Below the pieces are notes generated by a model, which saw only the letters and a list, made by a program, of their open reading frames with translations, did not search any database and was not told the origin of the DNA. A stretch of DNA of 64,000 bases from Myxococcales bacterium (GTDB lineage: Bacteria; Myxococcota; B64-G9): positions 1 through 64,000 of the forward strand of contig JAAZNF010000051.1 of the NCBI GenBank assembly GCA_012798435.1, in the 5' to 3' direction. Below, one piece after another: positions 7,975 through 17,011 of the stretch. Position 1 is the stretch's first letter. Each line of letters begins with the position of its first letter. The position numbers were made by a program, and so were the translations under genes.

Positions 7975-9291
7975 CTATGGCGGTCCATCGGGGGTGTCAA
8001 CGGCGGCGCCGGCCAGGGTCTGCGCGGCCTGGCGCGCGAACAGTTTCAGCACGTCGAACTCGTCCTCTCCGATCCGTCCCAGCGCTGTGGCCCGGTCGAT
8101 ACCCAGCACGCCCAACACCCTGCCGCGGTGGGCGAGGGGCGCCACGGCGAAGGGGTTCTGCCCGATGCGCCGCTCCAGATCGCGATTGATGTCGGGGCGG
8201 GTCATCGGATCCGAAACATTGAAGGCCCGGTTCTCCAGGGCCGCGCGTGCGGTGAGGCCGCCCGCCGGGTCCATGGGGATGCTCACGCGCAGCGCCTGGC
8301 GCGCCGGTTCCGGGACGCGGGAGTGGTAGGCCACCCGCAGCAGGCGCAGCTCGCCTCCTTCGCGGACGTACATCAAAGCCCGGTCCACGTTCATGCCGGT
8401 GATCAGGATGTCGCAGATGCCGTCCAGGATCTCGTCGCGGGTACGGAAGCGCTGCAAGAGTTCGCTCACCTGGTACAGCATGCCCAGGAGGTGCGCCTTG
8501 CGCTCGAGCAAGCGGTTGGACTCGGAGATCTGGCGCGTCTTCCGGTGCAGGGTGCGCATGAGGAACCCGGCAGCCCCGGCCACCACCGCGAAGGCGAACA
8601 GGTTGACCAGGATCATCAAGGTGACATAGCTGCCGCGGCGGGCGAACTGGTCCAGCGCCACGAAGTAGCTCACGTGGGGCAAGAAGCCGGCGAGTTCCAG
8701 GGCGGCGAGCGCGGAGTAGCACAGGCCGGCCACCCCGGCGAAGGCCATGCCGGCACCGGGCGAGAGCAGCATGCTTCCCGCGATGATGGGCAGGAAGAAC
8801 AAGAAGGAGAACGGGCTGGTCGGGCCGCCGGTGCGCCACAGGTAGGCCGAGAAGGTCAGCACGTCGAGGAGCAACTGGAGGCTGACGAACTTCTTGAGGT
8901 CGAAACGTTCCCGCCGCAGCGCCAAGTAGTACAGGAGGTTCAGCGCCAGCGAGGCCGCCGTCACCAGGCCAGTGGAGATCAGGGTCTCGCGGGAAAGGGC
9001 TCCGGCTCCGCGGGTGAGGCCCTGCCAGTTGGTGACCAGCATGAGCAAGAACACCGCGGGGTTCACCACGAAGCGGATACGGATGATCCAGGCGATCTTC
9101 TTTCGCAATTCCTCGCGGCTGTCTGACAGCTCGAAGTCGATCTCGAAGATGCGCCGCGGCAATTCGAGGGCGAGGTTGCGCGTCCCGGCCAGCAACACCT
9201 TGCCCAGACCCGGCGCATTGGTGCCATCCGGCTCGCCAGGGGGCGGCGCCGTACTGTTCTCGGGTGAGCGATCCTCTGGCGGAGGGGTCAA
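7975..9291 (-). CDS. Membrane sensor with C-terminal GAF domain
   Basis: 438 residues. The first in-frame start is a TTG at 9291 with GGGAG upstream; a later GTG (residue 32) is possible. About six hydrophobic segments lie between residues 65 and 250, followed by a linker helix and a GAF domain at about 275-425 (RTRDEILDGICDILI ... HRGRVLGVLGIDR), a fold that binds small ligands. No kinase, cyclase or phosphodiesterase output domain follows, so it must act through a partner or is a stand-alone sensor. It sits 27 bases upstream of the 6967-7947 gene and 12 bases downstream of the 9304-9927 gene, so the three are probably co-transcribed. Confidence 0.75.
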   Translation of the reverse strand: MTPPPEDRSPENSTAPPPGEPDGTNAPGLGKVLLAGTRNLALELPRRIFEIDFELSDSREELRKKIAWIIRIRFVVNPAVFLLMLVTNWQGLTRGAGALSRETLISTGLVTAASLALNLLYYLALRRERFDLKKFVSLQLLLDVLTFSAYLWRTGGPTSPFSFLFFLPIIAGSMLLSPGAGMAFAGVAGLCYSALAALELAGFLPHVSYFVALDQFARRGSYVTLMILVNLFAFAVVAGAAGFLMRTLHRKTRQISESNRLLERKAHLLGMLYQVSELLQRFRTRDEILDGICDILITGMNVDRALMYVREGGELRLLRVAYHSRVPEPARQALRVSIPMDPAGGLTARAALENRAFNVSDPMTRPDINRDLERRIGQNPFAVAPLAHRGRVLGVLGIDRATALGRIGEDEFDVLKLFARQAAQTLAGAAVDTPDGPP

Positions 9292-9303
9292 GACACTCCC
9301 GGC

Positions 9304-9927
9304 TCAGAAGAGCGGCGTGGGCAGGGCGCGCCACTCGGTGCCGTCGGTCTCGAAGGTGAGCAACACCTTCTCGTACTTGGCCTCGCGCCCGTCCTTCTGG
9401 AAGGCCACGTCCAGCAGCGCCGAGGCGCGGAGGTTCTCCCCGGCGATGCGGGGCTGGCGGCTGATCTCGCGGATGTTGATGACCGGCTGGGTGGCCCCGG
9501 CGGCCGTCAGGCGGGCCATCACCTCGGCCGCCACCTGCTCGGAGGTGGGCAGCGGCATGCCGTCCTTCCAGCTCTTCTGGAGCTCGCCGAGCTGCACGCC
9601 CTTCAGGGTGTTCCCCACGAAGTGCAAGAACGTCTCCCGGTAGATCAGCAAGCGGAAGCCACGCTCCAGGTAGATGTCGGCCTTGATGAGGCAGGTGGAG
9701 AGCTTGCGCGGTTTGCCGCTCTTGTCCTTGCGCGTCGGGTCCTCCAGCTCGCCCTTTTCGCACTCGGTCTTCTTGGCCACGTGGACCAGGGTCTGGTCGG
9801 GCCATTGTTTCTTCCACCAGGACGTCACCTCCGACTCCAGCTTCTTTACGCTGGGGCCGGCCGCCCGTCCGGGGACCGGGACGAAAAACAGCGCGAGGAC
9901 GCCCACACACAAGATCCGGCGTGTCAT
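9304..9927 (-). CDS. Secreted protein of unknown function
   Basis: 207 residues. The ATG at 9927 starts a clear signal peptide (MTRRILCVGVLALFFVPVPG-RAAG). The frame is open upstream to 10416, but that part is antisense to the next gene. The mature part is a compact mixed alpha/beta domain with a Trp-rich start (SWWKKQWPDQ) and two Cys residues. No family recognised. It is first in a minus-strand group with the GAF gene. Confidence 0.65.
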   Translation of the reverse strand: MTRRILCVGVLALFFVPVPGRAAGPSVKKLESEVTSWWKKQWPDQTLVHVAKKTECEKGELEDPTRKDKSGKPRKLSTCLIKADIYLERGFRLLIYRETFLHFVGNTLKGVQLGELQKSWKDGMPLPTSEQVAAEVMARLTAAGATQPVINIREISRQPRIAGENLRASALLDVAFQKDGREAKYEKVLLTFETDGTEWRALPTPLF

Positions 9928-10010
9928 GGAGCCAAGGCCTCCGTATGGTTGAGGTTTTCGAACCGGATGCCGATTACCACGGGGGCTCGATATGTTCAAG
10001 AGAATGTTGT

Positions 10011-10040
10011 ATAGTATCGGCACCTTGGTTCTATCAGCAA
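10011..10040 (-). promoter_or_regulatory. Putative promoter for the 9304-9927 gene
   Basis: Minus strand TTGCTG (10040-10035), 18 bases, TACTAT (10016-10011). The region between the divergent genes is locally AT-rich. On the plus strand a weaker candidate for the Cys-rich gene is TTGAGG at 9949-9954, 17 bases, GATTAC at 9972-9977. Confidence 0.35.
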
Positions 10041-10060
10041 ACGACTCAAGGGAGGAATTC

Positions 10061-13000
10061 ATGGAGTCACGGCGAGACAGAGTGATGGCGCTGGTTGTGG
10101 GGATCCTGCTGGCCCTGCCGTTCTCGGCCTCGGCGCACGGTGTCATCCTGGACGGGACCAGCACCGAGTGGTCCACCCGGTTGCCCAACGCCTCCAACCT
10201 GGGCATCGTGGTGCGGGACGCAAACGGCCAGGGCGAGCTCGTGTTCCAGGACGCTTCGGGCGACCAGCGCACCGATCTCGGCGCCGGCGCCGCCGAGGAC
10301 ATCACCGTGGTGCGGATTACGGTGGGCTCCCTCGGGCCCGTGGCCGGCCTGGCCATCTTCATCCGCACCGCCACCCCGCCGGACGCGAACGCCCAGTTCC
10401 AGGTGGCCATCGACATGGACCGGATCGCCGGCTCGGGGAACCTCGATTTCGGAGGCTACGGCGACACCCAGGTCGGCAGCGCCGCCCGCTGGGAGTTTCT
10501 GGTGCAGACCCGGTTCACCTCGTGTGGCAATACCATCTGCGCCGCCACGGTGTACCTCGCCGACTGGACGGTGCTGCCGGGCGCCCTCGCCGCGCGCGGC
10601 GCCGAGGGCGTGGAGATCTTCGTGCCGGCCACCATGCTGGGCATCGCCGGGCCGCCGCCGGCCGGCATGGGTCTCACCATCGCCTCCTTCCACTCGGTGG
10701 ATCCGGTGGGCGACAACACCCAGGACATCGGCGGGCCGGGTGTCTCCAACGCCATCGACGTGGTCACCGACTACGGCGACCCGGCCACCTCGGGCTATCC
10801 CAACACCTGGAGCGAGGTCTCCGACGGCGTGGTCGACTACCACCTGTCGGCCTTCACCGATGCCTCCGGCGAGGCGATCTCTCCGATCCTGATCGATCGC
10901 TTCGCCCCCGCGCCGAGCAACACGACCTCCAGCGGCGAGTGGGTGGTCATCCGCAACCGCACCAGCCTGGACATCGACCTTTCGGCCTACAAGCTCGGCG
11001 ACGAGGAGACGCCCGTAAACTCGGAGGGGATGTATTCGTTCCCGGCAGGGGCCGTCGTTCCGGCAGGGGGAACCTATCTCGTCGCCCAGGTCGCGGATAA
11101 GTTCTTCAGCGTATTCGGGGTATATCCGGATGCCGAGTTCGGCAGTACGGTACCGGCGGTTTCCAAGATGACCAAGTTTGCCGCCTGGAGCAATGGAGAC
11201 TGGGGGTTGAACAACGCCGGCGACGAGGTCTTGTTGCTCAATGGCTCCAACACCATCCTGGACGTGGCGGTGTATGGCAGCGGCGTGTACCCCGGCGTGA
11301 CGGCCTTCACGCCGGCTCCGAGCGGCACCCAGGTCCTGGTCCGCTGGCCGACGGGGAGCGACACCGACGACTGCCAGGTGGACTTTGCCAACCGCGGCAA
11401 CCAGTGCCTGATCGACACCGACTGCGCCGATGTCTGTCTGGGGTGCTTCCTCTTCGCCTGCCTGCCCCAGCCGGCCGGCTTCTCGTGTGCCGATGCAGAC
11501 CTTTGCGATGGCGCCGAGAGCTGCGACGGCAACGGTGCTTGCCAGGCCGGGTCGCCGGTGGACTGCGACGACAGCAATCCCTGCACCAGCGACGTCTGCG
11601 ACCCGTCCACCGGCACTTGCAGCCACCCGCCGGTGGACTGCGACGACGCCGACCCTTGCACCGTGGACGGCTGCGATCCGTCCTCCGGCTGCACCCACGC
11701 CCCCAAGGACTGTAGCGACTCCGACCTGTGCACCACCGATAGCTGCGAGGCGGCCACCGGCACCTGCCTGCACGCCTTCAAGGACTGCGACGACGGAAGC
11801 GTGTGCACCGACGACTCCTGCAACTCGGCCACCGGCGAGTGCCAGTATCTCTTCAACACCGCGCCCTGCGACGACGCCAACGCCTGCACCCAGAACGACG
11901 CCTGCCAGAACGGCACCTGCGCCGGCCAAATCATCTCCTGCAACGACAACAACATGTGCAGCGTGGACAGCTGCAACCCGGCCAGCGGCTGCGAGCACAT
12001 CCCTGCAGCGCCGGACACCTCCTGCGACCTCGACTCGGACTTGTGCACGCTGGACCACTGCAGCGGCAGCGACCTGAGCTGTTCCGCGGGCCTGCCGAAG
12101 GACTGTTCCGACGGCGACGTGTGCACCAACGATAGCTGTGTCCCGGCCAGTGGGGCCTGCCAGCACGCCTTCAACACCGCAAGTTGCGACGACCTCGATC
12201 CCTGCACCACGGACGACCGTTGCAACCTGGGCGTGTGCCGGGGCACGGCGGTCTCCTGCGACGACGGCAACTTCTGCACCGAGGACGTGTGCAACCCGGT
12301 GAGCGGGGAGTGCCAGCACCTCAACAACACCCTGTCGTGCAACGACGGCGACGCCTGCACCGTCTCGGACGTGTGCAGCAACGGGTTGTGCGTCGGCCAG
12401 CCGCTCACCTGTGACGATCACAACCTTTGCACCGACGATTCCTGCGACCCGGCCAGCGGCTGTCTCTACCTGCCCGACGACACCAACGCTTGCAGCGATG
12501 GCGACAACTGCACCACGGACATTTGCAGCGGTGGCGCCTGCGTGAGCACGGCTATCCAGTGCAACGACAACGACGTGTGCACCGACGATTCCTGCAACCC
12601 GGCCACGGGGACGTGCCAGTACCTTCCCAACACCGCTTCCTGCGACGACGGCGACGCCTGCACCACCTCCGATCGTTGCGCCAGCGGCTCCTGCCATGGC
12701 CAGCCGCTGGACCAGGACAGAGACGGGTACGGTCCCGTGGCCTGCGGCGGGACCGACTGCGACGACGACAACGGCCAGATCAACCCCTCTGTCTTCGAGG
12801 GGCCGCTGGGGTCGGCCGTGTGCGCCGACAGCCTGGACAACAACTGCGACGGGCGCACCGATGACGCCGATCTGGGCTGCCACACCTGTGTCCAGGACAT
12901 AGACTGCAGCGATGGCAACGTATGCAACGGCGTCGAGACCTGCGTCAACCAGGCCTGCCTGGCCGGGACGGTTCTCGACTGCGACGACGATAACGTGTGC

Positions 13001-14176
13001 ACCAACGACTCGTGCGATCCCGTGGACGGCTGCCGTCACGAGAACAACCAGCTCGGCTGCGATGACGGAAACGCCTGCAGCGTGGGTGACCAGTGCCAGG
13101 CCGGCGCATGTGTCCCAGGCGCCGCCCGCGATTGCTCCGACGGCAACGTGTGCACCGACGATGGCTGCGATCCGGCCAGCGGCTGCCAGCACACCAACAA
13201 CACCGTCGCCTGCGACGACGGCGAGCCGTGCACCGAGGGTGAGAGCTGCAGCCAGGGGATCTGCCAGGGCGGCCTGCCCGTCGACTGCTCCGACGGCAAC
13301 GTGTGCACCGACGACACCTGCCAGAGCGGCCTCGGCTGCCGGCACGCCAACAACACCGCCGCCTGCGACGACAACAAGCTCTGTAGCACGGGTGATCGCT
13401 GTCTGGACGGCGTGTGCGTGGGCACCGGCATCCTGGACTGCGACGACGGCAACGTGTGCACGGACGACGCGTGCGACGATGCGCTCGGTTGCCAGCACGC
13501 GGCCAACACGGCCGCTTGCGACGACGGCGACCCATGCACGATCGACGACAGCTGCGCGGCCGGCGTGTGCGGCGGGCTACCCAAGAGCTGCGCCGAGCTG
13601 GACTCGGCCTGCGCCACCGGTGTGTGCGACACCGCCAGCGGCGCGTGCCTGGCGGCCCCCAAGGCCGATGGGATAACCTGCGACGACGGCGACGTGTGTA
13701 CGGTCAACGACGCCTGCAACGCCGGCGCCTGCCTCGGCGCCGCCAACACCTGTGACGATGGCAACGCCTGCACCGACGACTCGTGTCAGGTGGGGACGGG
13801 CTGCATCCACCAGGACCACGAGCGGCCCTGCGACGACGGCGATCTCTGCACCCTCAGCGATCGCTGCCAGGCGGGTCAGTGCCGTGGCACCGCGCGGGAT
13901 TGTCAGGCCTTCGACGGGCCTTGTGCCGTGGGCACCTGCGACCCCGCCACCGGTCAGTGCCGCGCCGAAAACCTCGCCGACGGCACGTCCTGCGACGATC
14001 ACGATCCTTGCACCCGAGGCGACACCTGCCAGAACGGCCTGTGCACCTCCGGGTCCGACACCTGTGTCGAGGGCGGCGGCTGCGGCTGCGGCTCGGCGCC
14101 GCCGCTGGGCGAGCTCACCCTGCTGTTCGGTCTGGCATTGCCGCGGCTCCGCCGTCGACGCGACAACGACGCATGA
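10061..14176 (+). CDS. Giant Cys-rich surface protein with lamin-tail-like domain, MopE motif and MYXO-CTERM-like tail
   Basis: 1371 residues. The ATG at 10061 has a strong GGGAGGA site and begins a signal peptide (cleavage near ASA-HG, residue 27). Residues 28-270 form a beta-rich N-terminal domain. Residues 273-413 look like a lamin-tail (LTD) domain (GEWVVIRNRTSLDIDLSAY). Residues 476-1335 are about 31 Cys-rich repeats of the type CDDGNVCTDDSCDPATG-C. They are interrupted at about 884-941 by a MopE-type metal-binding motif (DQDRDGYG, DCDDDNGQINP, CADSLDNNCDG). The C-terminus has GCGCGS, a hydrophobic stretch and RLRRRR, the pattern of MYXO-CTERM sorting signals, so the protein is probably processed and anchored at the surface. 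Its stop overlaps the HD hydrolase gene. Confidence 0.85.
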   Translation: MESRRDRVMALVVGILLALPFSASAHGVILDGTSTEWSTRLPNASNLGIVVRDANGQGELVFQDASGDQRTDLGAGAAEDITVVRITVGSLGPVAGLAIFIRTATPPDANAQFQVAIDMDRIAGSGNLDFGGYGDTQVGSAARWEFLVQTRFTSCGNTICAATVYLADWTVLPGALAARGAEGVEIFVPATMLGIAGPPPAGMGLTIASFHSVDPVGDNTQDIGGPGVSNAIDVVTDYGDPATSGYPNTWSEVSDGVVDYHLSAFTDASGEAISPILIDRFAPAPSNTTSSGEWVVIRNRTSLDIDLSAYKLGDEETPVNSEGMYSFPAGAVVPAGGTYLVAQVADKFFSVFGVYPDAEFGSTVPAVSKMTKFAAWSNGDWGLNNAGDEVLLLNGSNTILDVAVYGSGVYPGVTAFTPAPSGTQVLVRWPTGSDTDDCQVDFANRGNQCLIDTDCADVCLGCFLFACLPQPAGFSCADADLCDGAESCDGNGACQAGSPVDCDDSNPCTSDVCDPSTGTCSHPPVDCDDADPCTVDGCDPSSGCTHAPKDCSDSDLCTTDSCEAATGTCLHAFKDCDDGSVCTDDSCNSATGECQYLFNTAPCDDANACTQNDACQNGTCAGQIISCNDNNMCSVDSCNPASGCEHIPAAPDTSCDLDSDLCTLDHCSGSDLSCSAGLPKDCSDGDVCTNDSCVPASGACQHAFNTASCDDLDPCTTDDRCNLGVCRGTAVSCDDGNFCTEDVCNPVSGECQHLNNTLSCNDGDACTVSDVCSNGLCVGQPLTCDDHNLCTDDSCDPASGCLYLPDDTNACSDGDNCTTDICSGGACVSTAIQCNDNDVCTDDSCNPATGTCQYLPNTASCDDGDACTTSDRCASGSCHGQPLDQDRDGYGPVACGGTDCDDDNGQINPSVFEGPLGSAVCADSLDNNCDGRTDDADLGCHTCVQDIDCSDGNVCNGVETCVNQACLAGTVLDCDDDNVCTNDSCDPVDGCRHENNQLGCDDGNACSVGDQCQAGACVPGAARDCSDGNVCTDDGCDPASGCQHTNNTVACDDGEPCTEGESCSQGICQGGLPVDCSDGNVCTDDTCQSGLGCRHANNTAACDDNKLCSTGDRCLDGVCVGTGILDCDDGNVCTDDACDDALGCQHAANTAACDDGDPCTIDDSCAAGVCGGLPKSCAELDSACATGVCDTASGACLAAPKADGITCDDGDVCTVNDACNAGACLGAANTCDDGNACTDDSCQVGTGCIHQDHERPCDDGDLCTLSDRCQAGQCRGTARDCQAFDGPCAVGTCDPATGQCRAENLADGTSCDDHDPCTRGDTCQNGLCTSGSDTCVEGGGCGCGSAPPLGELTLLFGLALPRLRRRRDNDA
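11486..14065 (+). repeat. About 31 coding Cys-rich repeats
   Basis: Each unit is about 24-28 codons and begins CDD/CSD/CND, with CT four to five residues later and two more Cys residues. Two unit types alternate: one ends SCDPATG-CxH with an NNT turn, the other DxCxxGxCxG. Units are diverged at both DNA and protein level, so this is an old expansion and not a recent slippage array. The MopE motif at about 12710-12880 separates the first 16 units from the last 15. Confidence 0.8.
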
Positions 14177-14799
14177 AGACCCGCCGCCAGCGTTCATCAC
14201 GGCTCGGGGCCGGAGAGCGGAAGATATTCGAGGCGCTCGACTTCGCCACCCGCGCCCACCGCGGCCAATACCGGAAGGGGACTCGCGTTCCCTACCTGTT
14301 ACACCCGCTGCGGGTGGCGCGACTGCTCATCGAGGCGGAAAGCGCCTGGCAGGTCGTGGTGGCCGGGTTGTTGCACGACACCACCGAGGACGCCGGGGTG
14401 CGGCTCGAGACCATTCGTCGACGCTTCGGGTCTCGCGTGGCCCGCCTGGTGTCCGAGGCCTCCGAGCCCGACAAGACCCTGTCCTGGGAGGAGCGCAAAC
14501 GCCGGACCCTGGCGGCTGTCGCCACCGCGAGCCCGGACGCCTTGCGGGTGGAGTTGGCCGACAAGCTGGACAACATCCGCTCCATCCGCGAAGACCTGGA
14601 GAAGGATGGCGACGCGCTCTGGGCGCGCTTTCGGCGCGGCAGAGAGGAGCAGCGCTGGTACTACCGGGGCCTGGCGCGTGAGTTCTCGCTTTCCGCGCGC
14701 GCGGAGCCGCTGCGGAGTCTGGCGCGGCTGTTCGCAAAAGAGGTCCGGGCGGTCTTCAGTGCCCGGCGGGAGCCGCCGAGACGCCGGCTGGCGCGGTGA
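14173..14799 (+). CDS. MESH1/SpoT-type HD (p)ppGpp hydrolase-like protein
   Basis: 208 residues. The ATG overlaps the stop of the giant Cys-rich gene. HD-fold metal motifs are in the RelA/SpoT hydrolase order: AHRGQYRKGTRVPYLLHPLRV (residues 33-53; first metal His), GLLHDTTEDAG (HD pair) and ELADKLDNI (distal Asp). No synthetase, TGS or ACT domain follows, so it is a stand-alone small alarmone hydrolase-like protein. Expected role: removal of the 3'-pyrophosphate of (p)ppGpp or a related nucleotide. Its 3' end overlaps the convergent L,D-transpeptidase gene by 44 bases. Confidence 0.8.
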   Translation: MKTRRQRSSRLGAGERKIFEALDFATRAHRGQYRKGTRVPYLLHPLRVARLLIEAESAWQVVVAGLLHDTTEDAGVRLETIRRRFGSRVARLVSEASEPDKTLSWEERKRRTLAAVATASPDALRVELADKLDNIRSIREDLEKDGDALWARFRRGREEQRWYYRGLAREFSLSARAEPLRSLARLFAKEVRAVFSARREPPRRRLAR

Positions 14800-15556
14800 T
14801 GCGGTAGCGCCCGTCTCGCTCCACGCTCACCTTCGGGGGAACCCGGTAGGACTCGAAGAGCAGGTATCCCGGCTGGAGTTCCTGCCAGAACTCGAAAAGG
14901 TCTTTCCGGTTCTCGTACCGCTCCCGGAGCCGCGCCATGCCCTCGTCGTCGAGCCGGTCGGGGAACAGGTGGACCTCGGGCCAGTGGCGGTAGCGGGCGT
15001 ACGAGTCCAGCGCGATGAGGTACAGCTCCTCGATGAGTGGGTTGGTGATGGGGACGCAGCCGATGGTGCAGCACTCGCCGTGGATCAAGATGTCGCCGCC
15101 GGGATCGGCGCCGAACGCCCGGAGGCGATCCGATGCGTTCGGGTAGCTGATGCGCAGCGAAAGGTGGAACATACTGGTGGGGTGGAAGGCCGTGACGCGG
15201 TAGAACCCCTCCGGCACTTGCAGGTCCCCGCGCCGGTGTTTCGGGCCCAGCTCGCCGGAGCGGGCGCACACCGGGTAGTCCTTGAGGTGGACGTACGGCT
15301 GGGTTCCGCTGGGCTGTACCCACAATTCGAGGATGTCGAGATCCTTGAACAGGCGCAAGAAGACCCTGCGCGGCGGGTAGGGGAGGGCCGCCTCGGCGAA
15401 CAAGCGCTGGATGTTGGGGTAGCGCAGGGCCCGGGCGTTCTTGACCCGGATCTCGCGCGCCTGCTCCTGCGTGGGGACGAACTCGGGCGCGGTCGCGGCC
15501 GGCGACAACGACGGAGCGAGCAAGCGGAACAGGAGGTAAAGGATGGTCTCGCTCAT
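14756..15556 (-). CDS. YafK-type L,D-transpeptidase
   Basis: 266 residues with an N-terminal signal/anchor sequence (MSETILYLLFRLLAPSLSPA). The catalytic YkuD motif is HGECCTIGCVPITN, with the nucleophile Cys in IGC, in the YafK/murein-transpeptidase arrangement. Such enzymes form or cut meso-DAP crosslinks, or attach or detach proteins at peptidoglycan. It lies 28 bases after the 98-aa gene and is the last gene of the ten-gene minus-strand operon, tail to tail with the HD gene. Confidence 0.85.
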   Translation of the reverse strand: MSETILYLLFRLLAPSLSPAATAPEFVPTQEQAREIRVKNARALRYPNIQRLFAEAALPYPPRRVFLRLFKDLDILELWVQPSGTQPYVHLKDYPVCARSGELGPKHRRGDLQVPEGFYRVTAFHPTSMFHLSLRISYPNASDRLRAFGADPGGDILIHGECCTIGCVPITNPLIEELYLIALDSYARYRHWPEVHLFPDRLDDEGMARLRERYENRKDLFEFWQELQPGYLLFESYRVPPKVSVERDGRYRITAPAGVSAAPAGH

Positions 15557-15584
15557 GAGGGTCGGGGCCCCGCCGCGCGCCCGC

Positions 15585-15881
15585 CTAGAGAAAGTCGGCG
15601 TTGCGCGTCCGGATGACGTCCTGGGTGAACTTCTGCTCCGGGAGCCGGAACGTCCGGAAGGAGTTTTTCACCCTCTTCAGAAAATACATGAGGTGCGGGT
15701 TCTTGATGTGTCCCTCGATGTCCAGGTTGTCGAAGCGGTACACCCGCACCGCGCCGGCCTTGGCCTCGGATCCGGGCGCCGGAGCGGGCTCGCGGGCATG
15801 CGACATGGGGGGCGAAAGCACCGAGGACAGAGCGAGGGCCGCGAGAATGCGGCGCAGCGGTTGGCGAAAGCCGCGCGTCAT
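15585..15881 (-). CDS. 98-aa secreted protein
   Basis: The ATG at 15881 overlaps the stop of the upstream TPR lipoprotein gene (ATGA) and has GGAGG eight bases before it. Signal peptide at residues 1-31. The mature part is about 65 residues with a strongly patterned core, VRVYRFDNLDIEGHIKNP, then basic and aromatic residues (FLKRVKNSFRTF) up to the C-terminus. No family recognised. Its place inside the operon of TPR proteins and barrels suggests a small periplasmic partner. Confidence 0.7.
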   Translation of the reverse strand: MTRGFRQPLRRILAALALSSVLSPPMSHAREPAPAPGSEAKAGAVRVYRFDNLDIEGHIKNPHLMYFLKRVKNSFRTFRLPEQKFTQDVIRTRNADFL

Positions 15882-17011
15882 TTTGATCCTCCGGGCGCGT
15901 TGCCGGCGCCGGGGCAATCCTTCGGGTGTTTGAGGCGCAGATCGTCCAGGTAGCCCCGCACGCGCTGCACCAGCTCGGGCTCGGTGCGGCCGGAGTCCAG
16001 GTAGCGCTGGAAGGCCTCGCAGGCCCAGGCCGGCTTCTGGCGGTACTGCATGTACAGGATGCCCAGGTTGAAGAGGCTCTCGGGGTGGGTGCGGTCGAGC
16101 CCCAGGATTTGCTGGTAGCTCTTCTCGGCGTTTTCCACCTCTCCCATCTGGCGCGCGGCCACGGCCTGGCCGACCAGGGCGGGCAGCAGCCCCGGGATGC
16201 GCTCCGCCGCTTGCCGGAAGGCGGCGGCCGCTCCGGCAAAGTCGCCGCTGTCGAGGTGGACGACGGCCTCGTTCAAGACCGCCTCCTCCAGGTAGGGTTT
16301 GCGGGAGGCGGCACGCTGGAACAGCTCCAGCGCCTCCTGGATCTTGCTGGCCTTGAGCCGCGCCAGGCCCAGGTTGTTCAGCACGCGCGGATCGTCGGGA
16401 GAAAGGGTCAGCGCGCGCTGGAACAGATCCTCGGCCATGGCGTGCCGGCCCTGCTCCGAGAAGATGGTGGCCAGGTTGTTGTAGGCCAGCACCTGGCGTG
16501 GCTCGTGGTCGAGGACGATGCGCGCCTGCTCGATGGCGCGCTCGTAGTCCCGCCGCACCCGCAGGATCACCGCCAGGTTGTTGCGGGCCTCGTGGTCGGT
16601 CGGGTTCTTGTCCAGCAGCTCTTCCAGGATGCGGCGGGCCTCGTCGTGCCGGCCCAGGCGGAGGTACAGCGCCGATAGGTTCAGGGAGGCCGGTCGATCG
16701 CCGGGTCGCAGGCGCAACACGGCGCGGTACTCGGCCTCCGAGCGCGCGAAGTCGCTGCCGCGTTCGGACAGCAGCGCCAGGGTGAAGTGCGCTTCGGCGA
16801 GCTCAGGATCCAGCTCCACCGCGCGCTGCAGCAGCTTCACCGCCTCGAAGTAGTTGGCGCGCGCCCCGGAAAGGTACTCGAGCGAGCGGTTGAAGGTCAG
16901 CACCGCTTCCCGCCGCGCCTCCGGCGCGGGCCCGCTCGGCCGCACCTCCACCCGGGCCGGGGCGCAGGCGCCGGCGAGGAGAATTCCGGCCAGGAGCGCA
17001 AGGCGCCTCAT
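15878..17011 (-). CDS. TPR lipoprotein (GltE/AglT-like by architecture)
   Basis: 377 residues. The ATG at 17011 overlaps the upstream stop. The lipoprotein signal is MRRLALLAGILLAGAC, lipobox LAGAC with Cys16. From about residue 40 it consists of consecutive tetratricopeptide repeats, for example DPELAEAHFTLALLSERG, NPTDHEARNNLAVILR and DPRVLNNLGLARLK, about eight to nine in all. The residue after Cys is Ala, which favours outer-membrane retention. Myxococcus GltE/AglT is a TPR lipoprotein in the gliding complex; the similarity noted here is of architecture and context, not a sequence search. Confidence 0.85.
   Translation of the reverse strand: MRRLALLAGILLAGACAPARVEVRPSGPAPEARREAVLTFNRSLEYLSGARANYFEAVKLLQRAVELDPELAEAHFTLALLSERGSDFARSEAEYRAVLRLRPGDRPASLNLSALYLRLGRHDEARRILEELLDKNPTDHEARNNLAVILRVRRDYERAIEQARIVLDHEPRQVLAYNNLATIFSEQGRHAMAEDLFQRALTLSPDDPRVLNNLGLARLKASKIQEALELFQRAASRKPYLEEAVLNEAVVHLDSGDFAGAAAAFRQAAERIPGLLPALVGQAVAARQMGEVENAEKSYQQILGLDRTHPESLFNLGILYMQYRQKPAWACEAFQRYLDSGRTEPELVQRVRGYLDDLRLKHPKDCPGAGNAPGGSK

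Noticed and set aside
10067-13498. A 1143-codon open frame on the minus strand opposite the Cys-rich gene
   Set aside because: It is the mirror of the GC-rich Cys repeats (Ala/Val-rich and without domains) and has no ribosome site; the plus-strand gene has clear signal, domains and tail.
11486-14065. CRISPR-like periodic repeats
   Set aside because: Periodicity comes from protein repeats in one long frame; units are diverged and there are no unique spacers of constant size.
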